Assembly (NCBI GenBank): GCA_963932465.1
Contig: OZ010793.1
Coordinates: forward strand, 259,529,696 to 259,593,695
Length of the DNA stretch: 64,000 nt
Direction: 5' to 3'
Origin: Maratus speciosus
Taxonomy: Eukaryota; Arthropoda; Arachnida; Araneae; Salticidae
Shown here: positions 10,992 through 21,123 of the stretch, in pieces
How positions within the stretch are numbered: the stretch's first letter is position 1
How the letters are laid out: each line of letters begins with the position of its first letter
Position numbers and translations under genes: made by a program
Notes under the pieces: generated by a model
Seen by the model: only the letters and a program-made list of their open reading frames with translations
The model's database searches: none
Told to the model about the DNA's origin: nothing

Positions 10992-12634
10992 CCGTATATA
11001 TACTCGTGTATAAGTCGAAGAATTTTAGACAAAATTTGGGAGTTGAAAATGAGGGGTCAACTTATACACGAGTTAGTAAAAAAAAACAATCGCAGATAAT
11101 CGGCGAATGGGCAAGTCTTTTAAGTAATCTAGGTAGGTCTAGGTAGGTAAGTATATCTAGATAAAAGCAGAGAGTGGTCATTTCCCTGTAATTGACAAAA
11201 AAAGCCTAACAATAATGTCCCTGTAATTGTTCTGCACCCATTTTCTCTTGGGACAGAATTCCCTTCAATACAGGGGCATTCCTTTCAACATTTTAATCAC
11301 TTTTTACCCGACTGAAAAGAAGGGTTATGTGTTTCACGCGTATCTGTGTATGTGGATTTCTATATACCCTCGAAACATCCCAACGGCTGGATGGATTTTA
11401 ATGAATGATGTCTCTATCAGTTTGTTTTAATGGCCCGATGGTTATAGGCTAGGTTATGTTTTTATAAATTCAAAATGGTGGTAGAGACGAAAAAAAATTT
11501 TACGCACTATATTGAGTGGCATATCATTAGATAGATATTTCAAAATGAAGACGATGTTTCATGGACTATTTTAATCAGAAGCTCCGTTTAAATATTATAC
11601 AACTTGGAAGTTGTGTATGTAGGATCTCTAGGTTTACTGCAACCCTAACCATCATAGACATCTATAGACCTCATCAAAACAATGTTTATAGATAGGAACT
11701 AACAATTAAACACAACCTAAAAGCCATCAATACAAGTAAATAAAAAAAAATAGGTAAGTAATATAAACAAGTAATATAAAAAAAAATATATTTTAAGTCA
11801 ATTCCTACTTAGGTCAATAAGAGAATTTTTTTCTCCCTTTCTTCTTTCCTCTTGAGTGGCGCTTAAAATGCCTTGATCAAGAAGAGGGCTCTCTCGGTCT
11901 TAAAATACCTTGATCAATAAGAGGGCTTTCTCGATTATTGAAAATTAATTAATTTAATTTAATTAATGAATTAATATTTGAAAAAACTGGATTAGCATCA
12001 AGTGTCATCCACTACAAGTTTAAAAAATTTTATTTGAACTTGATTGGATGAATAATAAGTATTTTATTAACGATTGAAAATTTTAACAAGATATATCTAG
12101 CGAGAGTGTGAGCTAATAGTAAGAATTGAAAAAAAAATAGTTTCACATTGATGAGGAATAATTAATTAGTTCGTTTTTACGCAGTCGGGTTTTTTTATTT
12201 TTTAAATTTAATTGTTTATTTTTAAAAGTTCAACTTTAGAATGCTTTTAGATATCTCTCTCAAAAGTCCTACAATACAGAAAAGTACTATATTTTAGCAG
12301 TTTAAGAAGTTGTTTACCCTTGTAAATAAGGATTGAATAGATTTTTGAAAGAATTTTTTTCTTCTTACGTATCATTAAATTGATGCGAATAGGTTTCAAA
12401 ATAGTTTAAGCTTCTTCGGCTTTACATAATTATACAGTTTTAAAACGATGAATTAAAAAAAAAAAAGTCTGATTAGAAATGTAAAGAAAAAAGTTCACTA
12501 ATTTAATGAAAATTTATCGATTTTTTTTATCCTCGATTACAAATCTTCGACTTATACACGAAAATTCAATTTTTTTTCAAAATTTTGCTTAAGAATTGGG
12601 GGTTGGGGGTCGACTTAAACACGAGTATATACGG
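10992..12634. mobile_element. Tigger-type element with 'cgtgtataagtcga' ends, nested insert inside
   Basis: Left end ccgtatatatactcgtgtat, right end (reverse complement) ccgtatatactcgtgtttaa, both followed by agtcga. TA flanks are at 10990-10991 and 12635-12636. The family is clearly related to the element at 8840-9490. No transposase remnant was recognised. Between about 11303 and 12200 it carries a second repeat. Confidence 0.65.
11303..12200. repeat. nested repeat bounded by inverted 'acccgactg' words
   Basis: 'tttttacccgactg' near 11308 is mirrored by 'cgcagtcgggttttt' near 12181. Inside, 'cttgagtggcgcttaaaatg' plus 'ccttgatcaagaagagggct' (11851-11896) is echoed at once by a second, shorter copy (about 11900-11933). 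The same words, inverted, occur at 18874-18917. The short frame at 11227-11430 shows no family likeness. Class undetermined. Confidence 0.45.
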
Positions 12635-12639
12635 TATTT

Positions 12640-13370
12640 TAAGACTTTTAGATTTAGAGTATTGATCGGATTTTTTTTTTTTTTTTTTGGGGGGGGGGAC
12701 AAATTTTTAAAATGTCCATCAAAATCTAATCAGCTTCAATTTAAGTCAAGATCTAACTAAATAAGATCTGATTTTATTGAATTCGATATGCATTATCCAC
12801 AAAATCTACGTAATAGCCAGACAAGAATGGTCAATTTGTAGTCAAAGCATCCTAAAACATGCAAATCCATCAAAAAATGAAAATAAAAATTTCCATGAAT
12901 CCAATATTTTCTTACGAACATAGAAGAAAGTAAAAATTAATATGCCCCACGTTTTCAATTTTATACATTATGTCCAAACTCCAAACGAATTGTAATTTTG
13001 CATTTGATGTTAAATTTATCTATAAATTAAAAATTGCTCTTTAAAAGAAGGAGTGGGAATTGGAAATTCAACATTTGTACTTATTTCAAAGACCCCGCAA
13101 AATAAAAAATAAAAACATCCATGCATGTCAAATGATAGAAAACTAAATCTATAATTCATTGATATCTTTGCATTTGATTCCTGAAATATTGCAACTGAAA
13201 TATTTTTTTAATCTATATATTATAATCAGACAGCAGATTCTATGCACTTAGTAAGCCAAAATAAGAACTAAAAAATATCCAAACAGACAGTTAAGTTTTA
13301 AAATATGCGCTTTATAAATTTTAATGAAAGATCACTAGCCAATAAATTCAGTTCCTGTCTTTAACACTTT
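12640..13370. other. AT-rich stretch containing a hairpin-tail repeat end
   Basis: Around 12830-12935 lies 'aaacatgcaaatccatcaaa...catgaatccaatattttctta...tagaagaaagtaaaaat'. This is the tail of the same family as the 145-bp-monomer elements at 25-30 kb and 41.5 kb. The remainder shows no gene. Confidence 0.45.
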
Positions 13371-13378
13371 CAACCATA

Positions 13379-13536
13379 CACTGTTAAAAATACCGTGAAA
13401 AATTACCTCTGTTTATAAAGGCTATCTATTTTCTGATCGATGAGAACGCTACATAAACGCCTATGGATCGTTCTCATTGGTCAGAAAATAGATAAGCCTT
13501 TTACAGAGGTAATTTTTCACGATATTTTTAACAGTG
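13379..13536. mobile_element. 158-bp palindromic MITE
   Basis: Arms of about 57 bp pair almost perfectly: left cactgttaaaaataccgtga ... atctattttctga, right tcagaaaatagat ... tttttaacagtg. TA flanks at 13377-13378 and 13537-13538 fit Tc1/mariner-type insertion. The unpaired centre is about 40 bp. A lone terminal word (cactgttaaaaatatcac) recurs near 45955. Confidence 0.85.
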
Positions 13537-13539
13537 TAG

Positions 13540-15010
13540 TTTTAAAATGTTTATGAATCTGGCTTGCATGTCTGTCCGTGCTCTATCTCAAGTAAATATA
13601 CTTGGATTAACAAGTATTTTCTTATGTGTTACTGTTAACGAAGTTCCCTATAAAATGTTCGCAGTTGAAAAGGAAGTGTGAAGCGTTTATGGGGCATTCT
13701 CGCAATCTTTTGACTTTTCAGGAATAAAGATCTGATGAAATTAAACTTACTAAAATAACATTTTAAACTTATAGACGAATGCCATAATGATTCAAAATAA
13801 AGAAGAAATGGTCAGCAACGAAAAGTTTTTTATTTAACTGAGGTTTAAGTTAAACTTGCGAGTTTAATTTTATACCCACAGGACATTCAAATAAGAAATA
13901 ATAACAATGTAGTATTTTTAATACAAAATTTTGGTATAACATTGTCTTAAAGGGGTGTTAAAGCAACACCTACTTGACTTTAAGAGTATCAAGTAGGTGT
14001 TGGTTAAAGAAGGGACGATAAGGGAAAAAAAAAGGCGGACGGAACAGGGAAAAAAGGGGGTGGAAAGGATGGGACGGTAAGGAAAATAAAGGGAATGGTA
14101 AGGATGGGACGGTAAGGAAAATTACCACCTATTTTTAGGCAAATAATGTTAAGACTAAGTGATAGCCACAATGTTCATTGATTTTTAGAAACAGTTATTT
14201 ACATTGGATTAAATTTTAAAAATTTTTAATTTACCTCAAAAAGTGCAGGAATAAACCTTGGGGACGGTAAGACTACCAATAAAGCCACGATGCTTGAAAT
14301 TGATATTTAAATGCTAATTTAAATTCTGCAGTAAATTTCCTTGTCAAAAAAATTTAGCCATTCTTTCTCTAGCATCTACACGAGAAAAAAGTTGAAAAAA
14401 ATTCTGTGGCTGCATCTGAACTGATTTTCTGTATAAGTTTAGCAAAGGATCTAAAATCCAGGGACAGAGTTCAAAAAAGAATAACAACCCTAAAAATGTG
14501 TGCAGGTTAATTTTTTGTTACATATTTATAGAAAACAATAGTCCCAGTTTCGGAAAAAAATTACATCGAATTACTTTTATTGAAACAATTTTATACAGAC
14601 AGCTCCAAACTTAAAAATCAGTATCAGGGATACGGGACGGTATAGGAATTTCGTGGTATATTTGGACCTCAACATCATCCAAAACTTACTTATCTCGTTG
14701 ATATTGTTATGCAGTCATGCAGTGGGATGTTTTCCAGTATAACAAAACCCCCAAGAATAGAAAAATATAGAAAAATTAAAAGGCTGTGAGAATGCCTCTT
14801 ATACTTCGTTTACAGGGACACACAAAAGAATCCAGTTATATTATGGTATATGGGGAAAAAATCATTTGCGGTGCATTTAATTTAAATTTCTTTTTTACTA
14901 TCCCATTTCATTGTATGAAAAAATTAAATTTCTTAATAATATTCTATTGTGGGTGGAAAGTGTTCCATAAGTTGTGCCTGATTTTTCATTCTTGTTTTAA
15001 ATGTTGTTGT
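13540..15010 (+). repeat. copy of the long dispersed repeat family
   Basis: The head 'catgtctgtccgtgctctat' near 13567, the internal 'cacacaaaagaatccagtta' with 'tatggggaaaaaatcatttgcggtgc' near 14820-14870, and the tail 'ggaaagtgttccataagttg' near 14955 match the family at 6425-10310. The middle (about 14010-14130) holds purine-rich repeats of 'gggacggtaaggaaaa'. Not protein-coding. Confidence 0.5.
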
Positions 15011-15279
15011 TAGTCAAATCAATATTTACTGCTTACAAGGCATTAAATTTTTTCAATATAAAACAAAAATTATTAAGGAGATTATAGCATGCGGGTACTA
15101 AAAGTAAAAATATGCATCTAAGCCCAATTTTATAACATTTTCTGCATTTATATATTTTTACCATAAAAATCCTTTTTAAATATACAGTTACGATGTAGAT
15201 ATGTATTGCTATATTATTCATTGCCTAATCATAATGACGAATTTTAGTTACAGTTTGTTTTCTTCTTTTACTTTTACAG

Positions 15280-15543
15280 ATCATCCAGACATTCCAAATT
15301 CTATCAAACGATGTTACCAAGAAGTCACATCATACACTGGATATTTTAGATCATCTAACATACGTGTTAAATTCCCACTTGGAATGCCGATGTGGTGCGA
15401 ATTTGTTGTTCGAAGAGCAGACCCAACTGTTTGTAAAATAAAACTTCAGATTACAGCAAAAAGTTTCCTCGATCTACCTTGCATCAACAACTTTATACAC
15501 CTACCAAACGGTGAAAGAATGTGTGTTTCTGTCACAGAAAGAA
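15280..15543 (+). CDS. CUB-domain protein, internal exon B
   Basis: A pyrimidine-rich tract and CAG acceptor end at 15279, and a perfect GTGAGT donor follows 15543. The 264-nt exon starts and ends in phase 1, in frame with exons A and C. It encodes a CUB-like module with five cysteines: KRCYQE, then GYFRSSNIRVKFPLGMPMWC at the usual second Cys position, VCKIKL, LPCINNF, and NGERMCV. The second to last corresponds to the C..dyl strand and the last to the 'lC' strand of CUB domains. The domain is divergent: the usual acidic calcium-site residues (E, D, D) are not obvious. Intron lengths of 9.0 kb upstream and 16.2 kb downstream are filled with repeats. Function is likely extracellular binding, by family inference only. 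Confidence 0.75.
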
Positions 15544-15563
15544 GTGAGTACAGTAATATTTAA

Positions 15564-16104
15564 AAACGGAAATATTTCTTGAGACCCATTCATTTTAATT
15601 GCGAGGTTTTCAAGAAATACTGAACAATGAATGTATAAAGAATTTCCTGAAAAATTACAATCGAAATTTTCTGTATGATTTAGTGAATTTAGTCACTATT
15701 TCAAATAATCTCTCAGGTTAGGTCTTCTTTTGTAATTTCATCATGTTAATGGAAGAAGCGAATGAAGTAAAAACCTCACGAAGTTTAATATGCCTGATGT
15801 CAGGCAGGAATTATATAGGCAGGTGTCAGTAGATATTCTACAGAGGGTGTTCGGGTATTTTTCTGACTATTTTTATGGTACTTATAGAGCTATTTCACAT
15901 AAAATATTTGTATTTTAACTGTTCAATTTGATAACCTTTATTCTGAACTACCTTTCAACACCGTACTTTCCATAACAAAAATGCCTTTTGTAGTTTTGGG
16001 AGGGTTGTTTTGGTCCATTCCTTTTGAACAGCTTGATGTTTAGTTAGCACCTTTTTTTAAAGTCCAAAAATCCATGGCTGATACAGCAGAAGATTTAGAA
16101 GGTT
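15564..16104. other. intron sequence, nothing recognised
   Basis: This is intronic to the CUB gene. There are no paired repeats and no open frame of note up to the left end of the Tc1-like element. Confidence 0.4.
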
Positions 16105-16215
16105 CAGACGTGGAAAAATAAAAGTAAACAACCCTTACTAACTCTGCAAAAGAATTGTAGAAGAAAGTTACTGGTACCACACGATTAGTAATAAACTCTA
16201 CTTTTAAATGATGTA

Positions 16216-18642
16216 CAGTCGGCTCTCGTTAATTCGAACTCGTCGGGACCACAAGAAATGATCGAATTATCCAGAGTTCGAATTATGGAAAGTATGAGAG
16301 AAAGCATGTTTAAAGGGATACTATTACAAAGGAATTAATGTTATAGTATTTTTTTTTTTTTTTTTAATTTCGGATGTTATCGTTAGAATGACTTAATATT
16401 AAATTAAAAGATATAAATACATAAAATAATTAATATTAAAATAATATAAATAAAACAAAAATTAATAATACACTATAGAACAACGGCATTTAAAATTACA
16501 TTTTAATTGTACTATAATTTTCTTACCTGAAATTAGATGAACATTTAAGAAATTATTTACACTTATTTATCATCTCTATGAAAAAAAATATCAATTGTTG
16601 TTTGCTTAGTCCTATTCATTTTTGACTTTTTAGCCAGTTTTTCTATTTGTAACAAACAGTTAAGTTCTTTGTCTGATGACGGCTGCATCAGGATAAATGT
16701 ACGCAAACACTCAATTGATTGTGCAATTGACTTTTCTGTGGGTAAGGAAAGCACTTGGGACATAGTAGCAGAATCACCAGAATCCGATTCCATCTCCTCA
16801 TTGCATTTTTCGTGAATTGTTTCAACAATTTCTTCCACAGTTAAGGTCCCAGATACTTCTAAACTATTGTCGGCTGCTACATACTCTGCGAACGTAATAT
16901 CGCATTGGAACTTTTCAGAAAAATTTGGAAATTCTATTTCTTCAAAAGGTCTGTCGTTTTCGTCATTTGCATTATAACCACTTTTTTTAGATGGATGGAT
17001 AAATCTGGCATGTCGAAAGCATTTTTCTATTGTTTCAGGTTGTACGGCGTCCCACGCCGCATATAAATCGTTGATGGCCGTGAGTAATGTTACGTCGTAG
17101 CTTTCTTTAAGGTCAATCGAAAATAAAATTTGTTCTAGAACCCTTTTACGGTAATGAGTTTTTAAATTTTGAATTATTCCTTGGTCCATCGGTTGCAGTT
17201 GTGCTGTAGTATTAGGGGGTAAATATTCAATCTTTATAGAGCTCAGTGTTGGTAGTTTACAATGACTCTGCGCATTATCTAGCAGCAATAGAATTTTTCT
17301 GCTTTCACGAGAAAATTTTTTATCCAGTTCTTTTAACCAACTGATGCAGATCTCACGCGTCATCCAGGCTTTGGCATTTGCCACATAATCAACAGGCAGT
17401 GTTTTAACTCCTTTGAAGCAACGTGGATTGGTTGATTTACCAATAACTAACAATTTTAACTTCTCACTTCCATCCATATTGGCACCTACCAGCACAGTTA
17501 TCCTGTCTTTTCTAAGTTTATCACTTGTGCACGCTTCACCTTTAAATGTTAAAGTCTTATTAGGAAGAAGTTTATAAAACAACCCTGTTTCATCGGCATT
17601 AAACACGTCTTTCATTGCATAAGTAGAAATAAGTTCCGGTAGCTTTTCGCAGAATTCATTGCAAGCAGCGAGGTCTACAGCACCACTTTCACCCCACACA
17701 GTTTTGTGTACGATGTTATTTCGCTGCTTAAAACGTGTCAGCCATCCTTCGCTGCAATTGAAATTTTTAATACCCATGAGTAGTGCAAGTTCTTTCGCTT
17801 TAGATGCCAATATAGGTCCACTCAAAGGTACATTTCTTGCCAATGTATCTTTTGTCCATAACAGTAAAGCTTCCTCTAAATCCTCATGGGCTGCTGTTCT
17901 CATACGTTTTCGTTCTTTAGCAAATCTTTCCTTTTTCCATGATTTCAGGATGAATTCTTTATTTTTCAAGTAAGTAGACAGCGTATTCTTTTTTATTCCA
18001 TATTCTGCAGCAATTTCTGTCTTAGATTGGCCACATCCTACCTTTTTAATAATTTCCACTTTGGCTTCTAGAGTTAACGATTTATAACTTCCACGTGGAG
18101 CCATATTTTAAAGAAACAAGATCTTTTACTTTCTCAAAAAACAATTTAGCAGTAAGTAAAACCATTGACTGAAAAATTCGATCCCCAGAGTGAAAGTAGA
18201 ATGTAGTGATAAAACAGGTTTCCCCTATCTTTAACAGATGTCCACTCACTGAATTTCTTGGAATGTCACTGGGTCAAATGCTACAGAAGGGATTAGGAAA
18301 AGCACAATGGAAGAAAGGGCGAATGTGTCATTGATGGACAGACAACTCACACTAAGAAAGCGGATTTCAAATGCATGGAATTATTATACTAGTTCAGAAC
18401 AAGTCTGACAAAAATGAAAGAAAGAAAGTTATTTCAAGGATCTGAAGTCCGTGAGTAAGTAAGGAAAAATGAAAAAAATGGAATTCTCGTTAGTTCGAAT
18501 TAAACGAAGTCAAGAGAAAATGAGTTCGAATAAATGAAAAGTTTTAACGTTATTCTGCCATTGAAAATTTCGGGACTTCATGTTTAGCTCGAATTAAGCG
18601 AAGATTCGATTTATCTGATTTCGAATTAACGAGAGCCGACTG
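16216..18642 (-). mobile_element. apparently intact Tigger transposon
   Basis: Perfect 23-bp inverted ends begin cagtcggctctcgttaattc (next three bases gaa). TA duplications lie at 16214-16215 and 18643-18644. Total 2427 bp. The subterminal zone repeats words such as 'gttcgaatta-cgaa' near 18490-18540 and 18580-18630, probably transposase contacts. The transposase frame is uninterrupted. Insertion is into the left arm of the Tc1-like element: removing it restores 'gatgtatataaaatttgc', which matches the opposite arm. Perfect ends and an open frame indicate a recent arrival. Confidence 0.93.
16563..18104 (-). CDS. Tigger/pogo-family DDE transposase
   Basis: A 513-residue uninterrupted frame starts with ATG at 18104 and stops at 16563-16565. 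Residues about 8-55 (LTLEAKVEIIKKV...SKTEIAAEYGI) form the Psq/CENP-B N-terminal helix-turn-helix. Residues about 72-132 (LEEALLLWTKD ... WLTRFKQRNNI) form the second, CENP-B/Tc5-type DNA-binding domain. The DDE_1 catalytic core follows, with Asp171 in NADETGLFYKLLP, Asp276 in LLLDNAQSH and Asp307 in LQPMDQGIIQNLK, giving the DD30D spacing seen in the pogo/Tigger group. The C-terminal region (390-513) is acidic, then ends in a Lys-rich tail. Length is normal for Tigger transposases. It sits between perfect inverted ends, with its 5' leader running to the right end. The enzyme would act in the nucleus to cut and paste the element at TA sites. All three catalytic Asp are present, so activity is plausible but not shown. 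Confidence 0.95.
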   Translation of the reverse strand: MAPRGSYKSLTLEAKVEIIKKVGCGQSKTEIAAEYGIKKNTLSTYLKNKEFILKSWKKERFAKERKRMRTAAHEDLEEALLLWTKDTLARNVPLSGPILASKAKELALLMGIKNFNCSEGWLTRFKQRNNIVHKTVWGESGAVDLAACNEFCEKLPELISTYAMKDVFNADETGLFYKLLPNKTLTFKGEACTSDKLRKDRITVLVGANMDGSEKLKLLVIGKSTNPRCFKGVKTLPVDYVANAKAWMTREICISWLKELDKKFSRESRKILLLLDNAQSHCKLPTLSSIKIEYLPPNTTAQLQPMDQGIIQNLKTHYRKRVLEQILFSIDLKESYDVTLLTAINDLYAAWDAVQPETIEKCFRHARFIHPSKKSGYNANDENDRPFEEIEFPNFSEKFQCDITFAEYVAADNSLEVSGTLTVEEIVETIHEKCNEEMESDSGDSATMSQVLSLPTEKSIAQSIECLRTFILMQPSSDKELNCLLQIEKLAKKSKMNRTKQTTIDIFFHRDDK

Positions 18643-18649
18643 TATATAA

Positions 18650-19094
18650 AATTTGCTTAGGGGACCATCTACATATTAAACGAACCATAACTTTGTTTTT
18701 CTCAATAGCAGTACACAATTCTGACAGCATAAATGAACTCTACACCTTTCAATTAGCCTAAAAACAAATTCTTATGCAATTCGTACAATAAGTTTCTGAG
18801 AAATTAATTATTTTAAAACGAGCATATTTTAGGGGCTGTATCCAAATTGAATTTCAGTACTCGATTGTTGACCGTGAGAGCCCCCTTCTTGATCAAGGCA
18901 TCTTAAGCGCCACTCAAACAGTCATTAAAGACTGCTAGACTACAGGATATCATAAGAAATTTCAAAATATCTAGTCACTTCTATCATAGACGTCCCCTTA
19001 AACCATCTTTTTGTCGTTTTTTAAGAATAATTTGAAAACTACTTGGAAGAAAAATGTGAAATTTTGGATTTCCATAAAGCAGGACTTAATACAT
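18650..19094. repeat. inner part of the Tc1-like element plus a shared dispersed word
   Basis: Up to about 18825 this is the continuing left arm of the foldback. At 18874-18917 'gagagcccccttcttgatca' plus 'aggcatcttaagcgccactc' is the inverted counterpart of 11851-11896. The target word of the LINE insertion (ctaaatccatcaa) closes the stretch at 19095-19107. Confidence 0.5.
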
Positions 19095-19649
19095 CTAAAT
19101 CCATCAACCCCCCAGGGGGATACCTTCTTTAGGTATTCACGGGCTTCGCAACCCCGGGTTCCTGAGCGATCTTTCTCTTTTCTTTTTCCTCTTTTTTCTC
19201 TTGCCTTTCTTTCCTCTTTGTTTCACTCTCATTGTGGTTTCCTCTTAGGAGGTGAGGGCAATTCTGCATGGGCCGATATCATCCTGTATATCGACTCATG
19301 GAGAATTGTAAACCACCCACGTGTTTGCCGTGCGTGGCGTCCCGTGTCCCTGGAAAGGGGGATCCTGGCAGTTGAGGGAAACCAACACACTGCTTTGGCC
19401 TCTGCTTCAGGTAGACGGGGGGTGCATATTGGTCCCGTATGCATCAATCGGCTGGTCAGCTGACTTGTCACTGGCTGGGGATCAAGTGAGCGAGCATTTA
19501 CTAGCCATCTTGTTAAGGGTGGAGACTGGCATAGGAATGTCTTGTGACCGTATGGGGCCTGGTCAGCACTGGTGCACAATTGTGCATCCCCTTGTTGGGC
19601 TCGGTAGTGGGTGGTGCGGCCGGGGTCTGAATCATTATTTTTTTCTAAC

Positions 19650-21008
19650 ATGGATGGAAAAAACTCATTTCCTTCTAACTCTCTCCCATGTGGAGAGCAG
19701 CAAAATGAACCGAATTCTTCATTCACTCGTTTTTTTGTAATTAAACGCACTGATAGCCTCTCTGATAGTTCTTTTAAGAGAACTTCACCTTTTCTTATTG
19801 CAAAAACATTTCATTCTGTATTTGGTGACAACTGTTCACTTAAAAAACTGCATTCTGGAGATTTGCTTGTTGAGGTCTCTTCAGCCAGCCAATCTCAGCT
19901 TCTTTCAAACTCTAATACAATAGGACCTTTCTATGTTTCTGTTACAGCGCATCAAACTCTGAATACTTGCCGTGGTGTAATATCGGAACCTGACCTTTTA
20001 CTGTCTACAAAAGAAGAACTTTTAGAAAATTTAAAAGACCAAAATGTCATCGATGTACGTTGTATAACAATTCGTCGGAATGAGAAAGTGCTTCCCACAA
20101 AGCACATCATTCTGACTTTCAATAGTCCTAATTTACCTACTAGAATTAAAGCAGCCTACCTAAGCTGTCCTGTCCAGCCTTATATTCCAAATCCTCTCCG
20201 TTGTTTCAAATGTCAACGATATGGTCATACCAACACTACTTGTCGTGGTACTGTTACCTGCCCTCGTTGTGCAGAAGTAGGCCACGACGGTAAATCTTGT
20301 AAAAAATCCGAACGCTGCATAAATTGTAAGGGTGATCATCCAGCATACTCCCGTTCTTGTCCTAACTGGATCCGTGAAAAAGAAATAATTGCTATTAAAA
20401 TAACTGAAAAAATTTCCTATCCCGAAGCTCGTAAACTTGTTGAGTCTAGAACCCCGACTATCGGGGTTTCTTACTCTAGTATACTCAAACAACAATCAAA
20501 ATCTATAAGGCACATAAGCACCCAGACAGACTCTTGTTTTCCACCAATGACACAATCAACGAGTACTTCAAATAGAGAAACCAGAGATGTATCTTGTGGT
20601 AGTAAATGCTATGCTACCCCATTATTAGAACGTTGGCTACCATCCTCAGAACCTGTTACAATAGAATATCGTCTTACTGAGTCACAGAAATCTTCAGCTG
20701 GATCCAAAAAATCATCTAATCATCAGACAGAAACTAAGGCTGCTTCATCTCCAGTTCAACCATTACAGAAACCTAATTCTCCCCGAACATCATCAGTTCA
20801 ATCAAAAATATCCGCCGAACATAAGACTAAACAAACGCCAGCTCCAGATAAAAACAAATCTGTGAAACCTATTGTTCATCCAACTCCGAAAGCAAATGAA
20901 AAAACTTGTGCGCAAAAAGAAAGAAAGAAACCTCCAACTCAAATCTCTTCACATTGGAAAACTGTGAAGAGAAAAGGCAATAAATCATGTCAGCCCAGCA
21001 ATAACTAA
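19650..21008 (+). CDS. jockey/CR1-like LINE ORF1 (gag-like nucleic-acid-binding protein)
   Basis: The 452-codon frame starts at ATG 19650 in good context (a at -3, g at +4). The frame is open upstream to a GTG at 19611, but there is no earlier ATG in it. An N-terminal region with FFVIKRTD, SPFLIAKTFHSVFG, LHSGDLLVEV and TLNTCRGVIS is the RRM-like core of jockey-type ORF1 proteins. Then come YIPNPLRCFKC and three zinc knuckles: CX2CX4HX4C (about residues 185-198), CX2CX4HX4C (204-217) and CX2CX3HX6C (223-237). A basic, Ser/Pro-rich tail follows. Such proteins coat LINE RNA and act as chaperones for target-primed reverse transcription. No RT follows. A different frame immediately after the stop stays open to 21123 and encodes an acidic tail, suggesting a frameshift near the C terminus. 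Confidence 0.9.
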   Translation: MDGKNSFPSNSLPCGEQQNEPNSSFTRFFVIKRTDSLSDSSFKRTSPFLIAKTFHSVFGDNCSLKKLHSGDLLVEVSSASQSQLLSNSNTIGPFYVSVTAHQTLNTCRGVISEPDLLLSTKEELLENLKDQNVIDVRCITIRRNEKVLPTKHIILTFNSPNLPTRIKAAYLSCPVQPYIPNPLRCFKCQRYGHTNTTCRGTVTCPRCAEVGHDGKSCKKSERCINCKGDHPAYSRSCPNWIREKEIIAIKITEKISYPEARKLVESRTPTIGVSYSSILKQQSKSIRHISTQTDSCFPPMTQSTSTSNRETRDVSCGSKCYATPLLERWLPSSEPVTIEYRLTESQKSSAGSKKSSNHQTETKAASSPVQPLQKPNSPRTSSVQSKISAEHKTKQTPAPDKNKSVKPIVHPTPKANEKTCAQKERKKPPTQISSHWKTVKRKGNKSCQPSNN

Positions 21009-21123
21009 TATTAAAGATCACAAACAGCTGCTCAACTATGCAGAAGAGGCTATGGATTCTTGTAGTTATGACTCTGATAACGATGACAATAATACAGTTT
21101 TTGAAGTTATTCATCCTACGTAG
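21009..21123 (+). pseudogene. out-of-frame acidic C-terminal extension of ORF1
   Basis: In the frame one base off from ORF1, codons from about 20989 to a stop at 21121-21123 read KDHKQLLNYAEEAMDSCSYD followed by SDNDDNN and VFEVIHPT. Codon use and composition look coding, and an acidic tail is plausible for the ORF1 C terminus in this family. It probably represents the original end of ORF1, cut off by a single-base indel around 20985-21005. It could instead be the residue of the deleted ORF2, which is less likely because of its size and composition. Confidence 0.4.

Noticed and set aside
17659..17973. 104-codon plus-strand frame inside the Tigger
   Set aside because: Antisense shadow of the transposase.
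19611..19649. Upstream start for ORF1 of the LINE
   Set aside because: The codon at 19611 is GTG. The first ATG, in good context, is at 19650, so the shorter form was used.
19229..19750. 173-codon minus-strand open frame over the LINE 5' leader
   Set aside because: It is antisense to the element, has no family likeness, and overlaps the start of ORF1; treated as a shadow of GC-rich leader sequence.
20160..20495. 111-codon minus-strand frame opposite the zinc knuckles
   Set aside because: Antisense shadow of ORF1.
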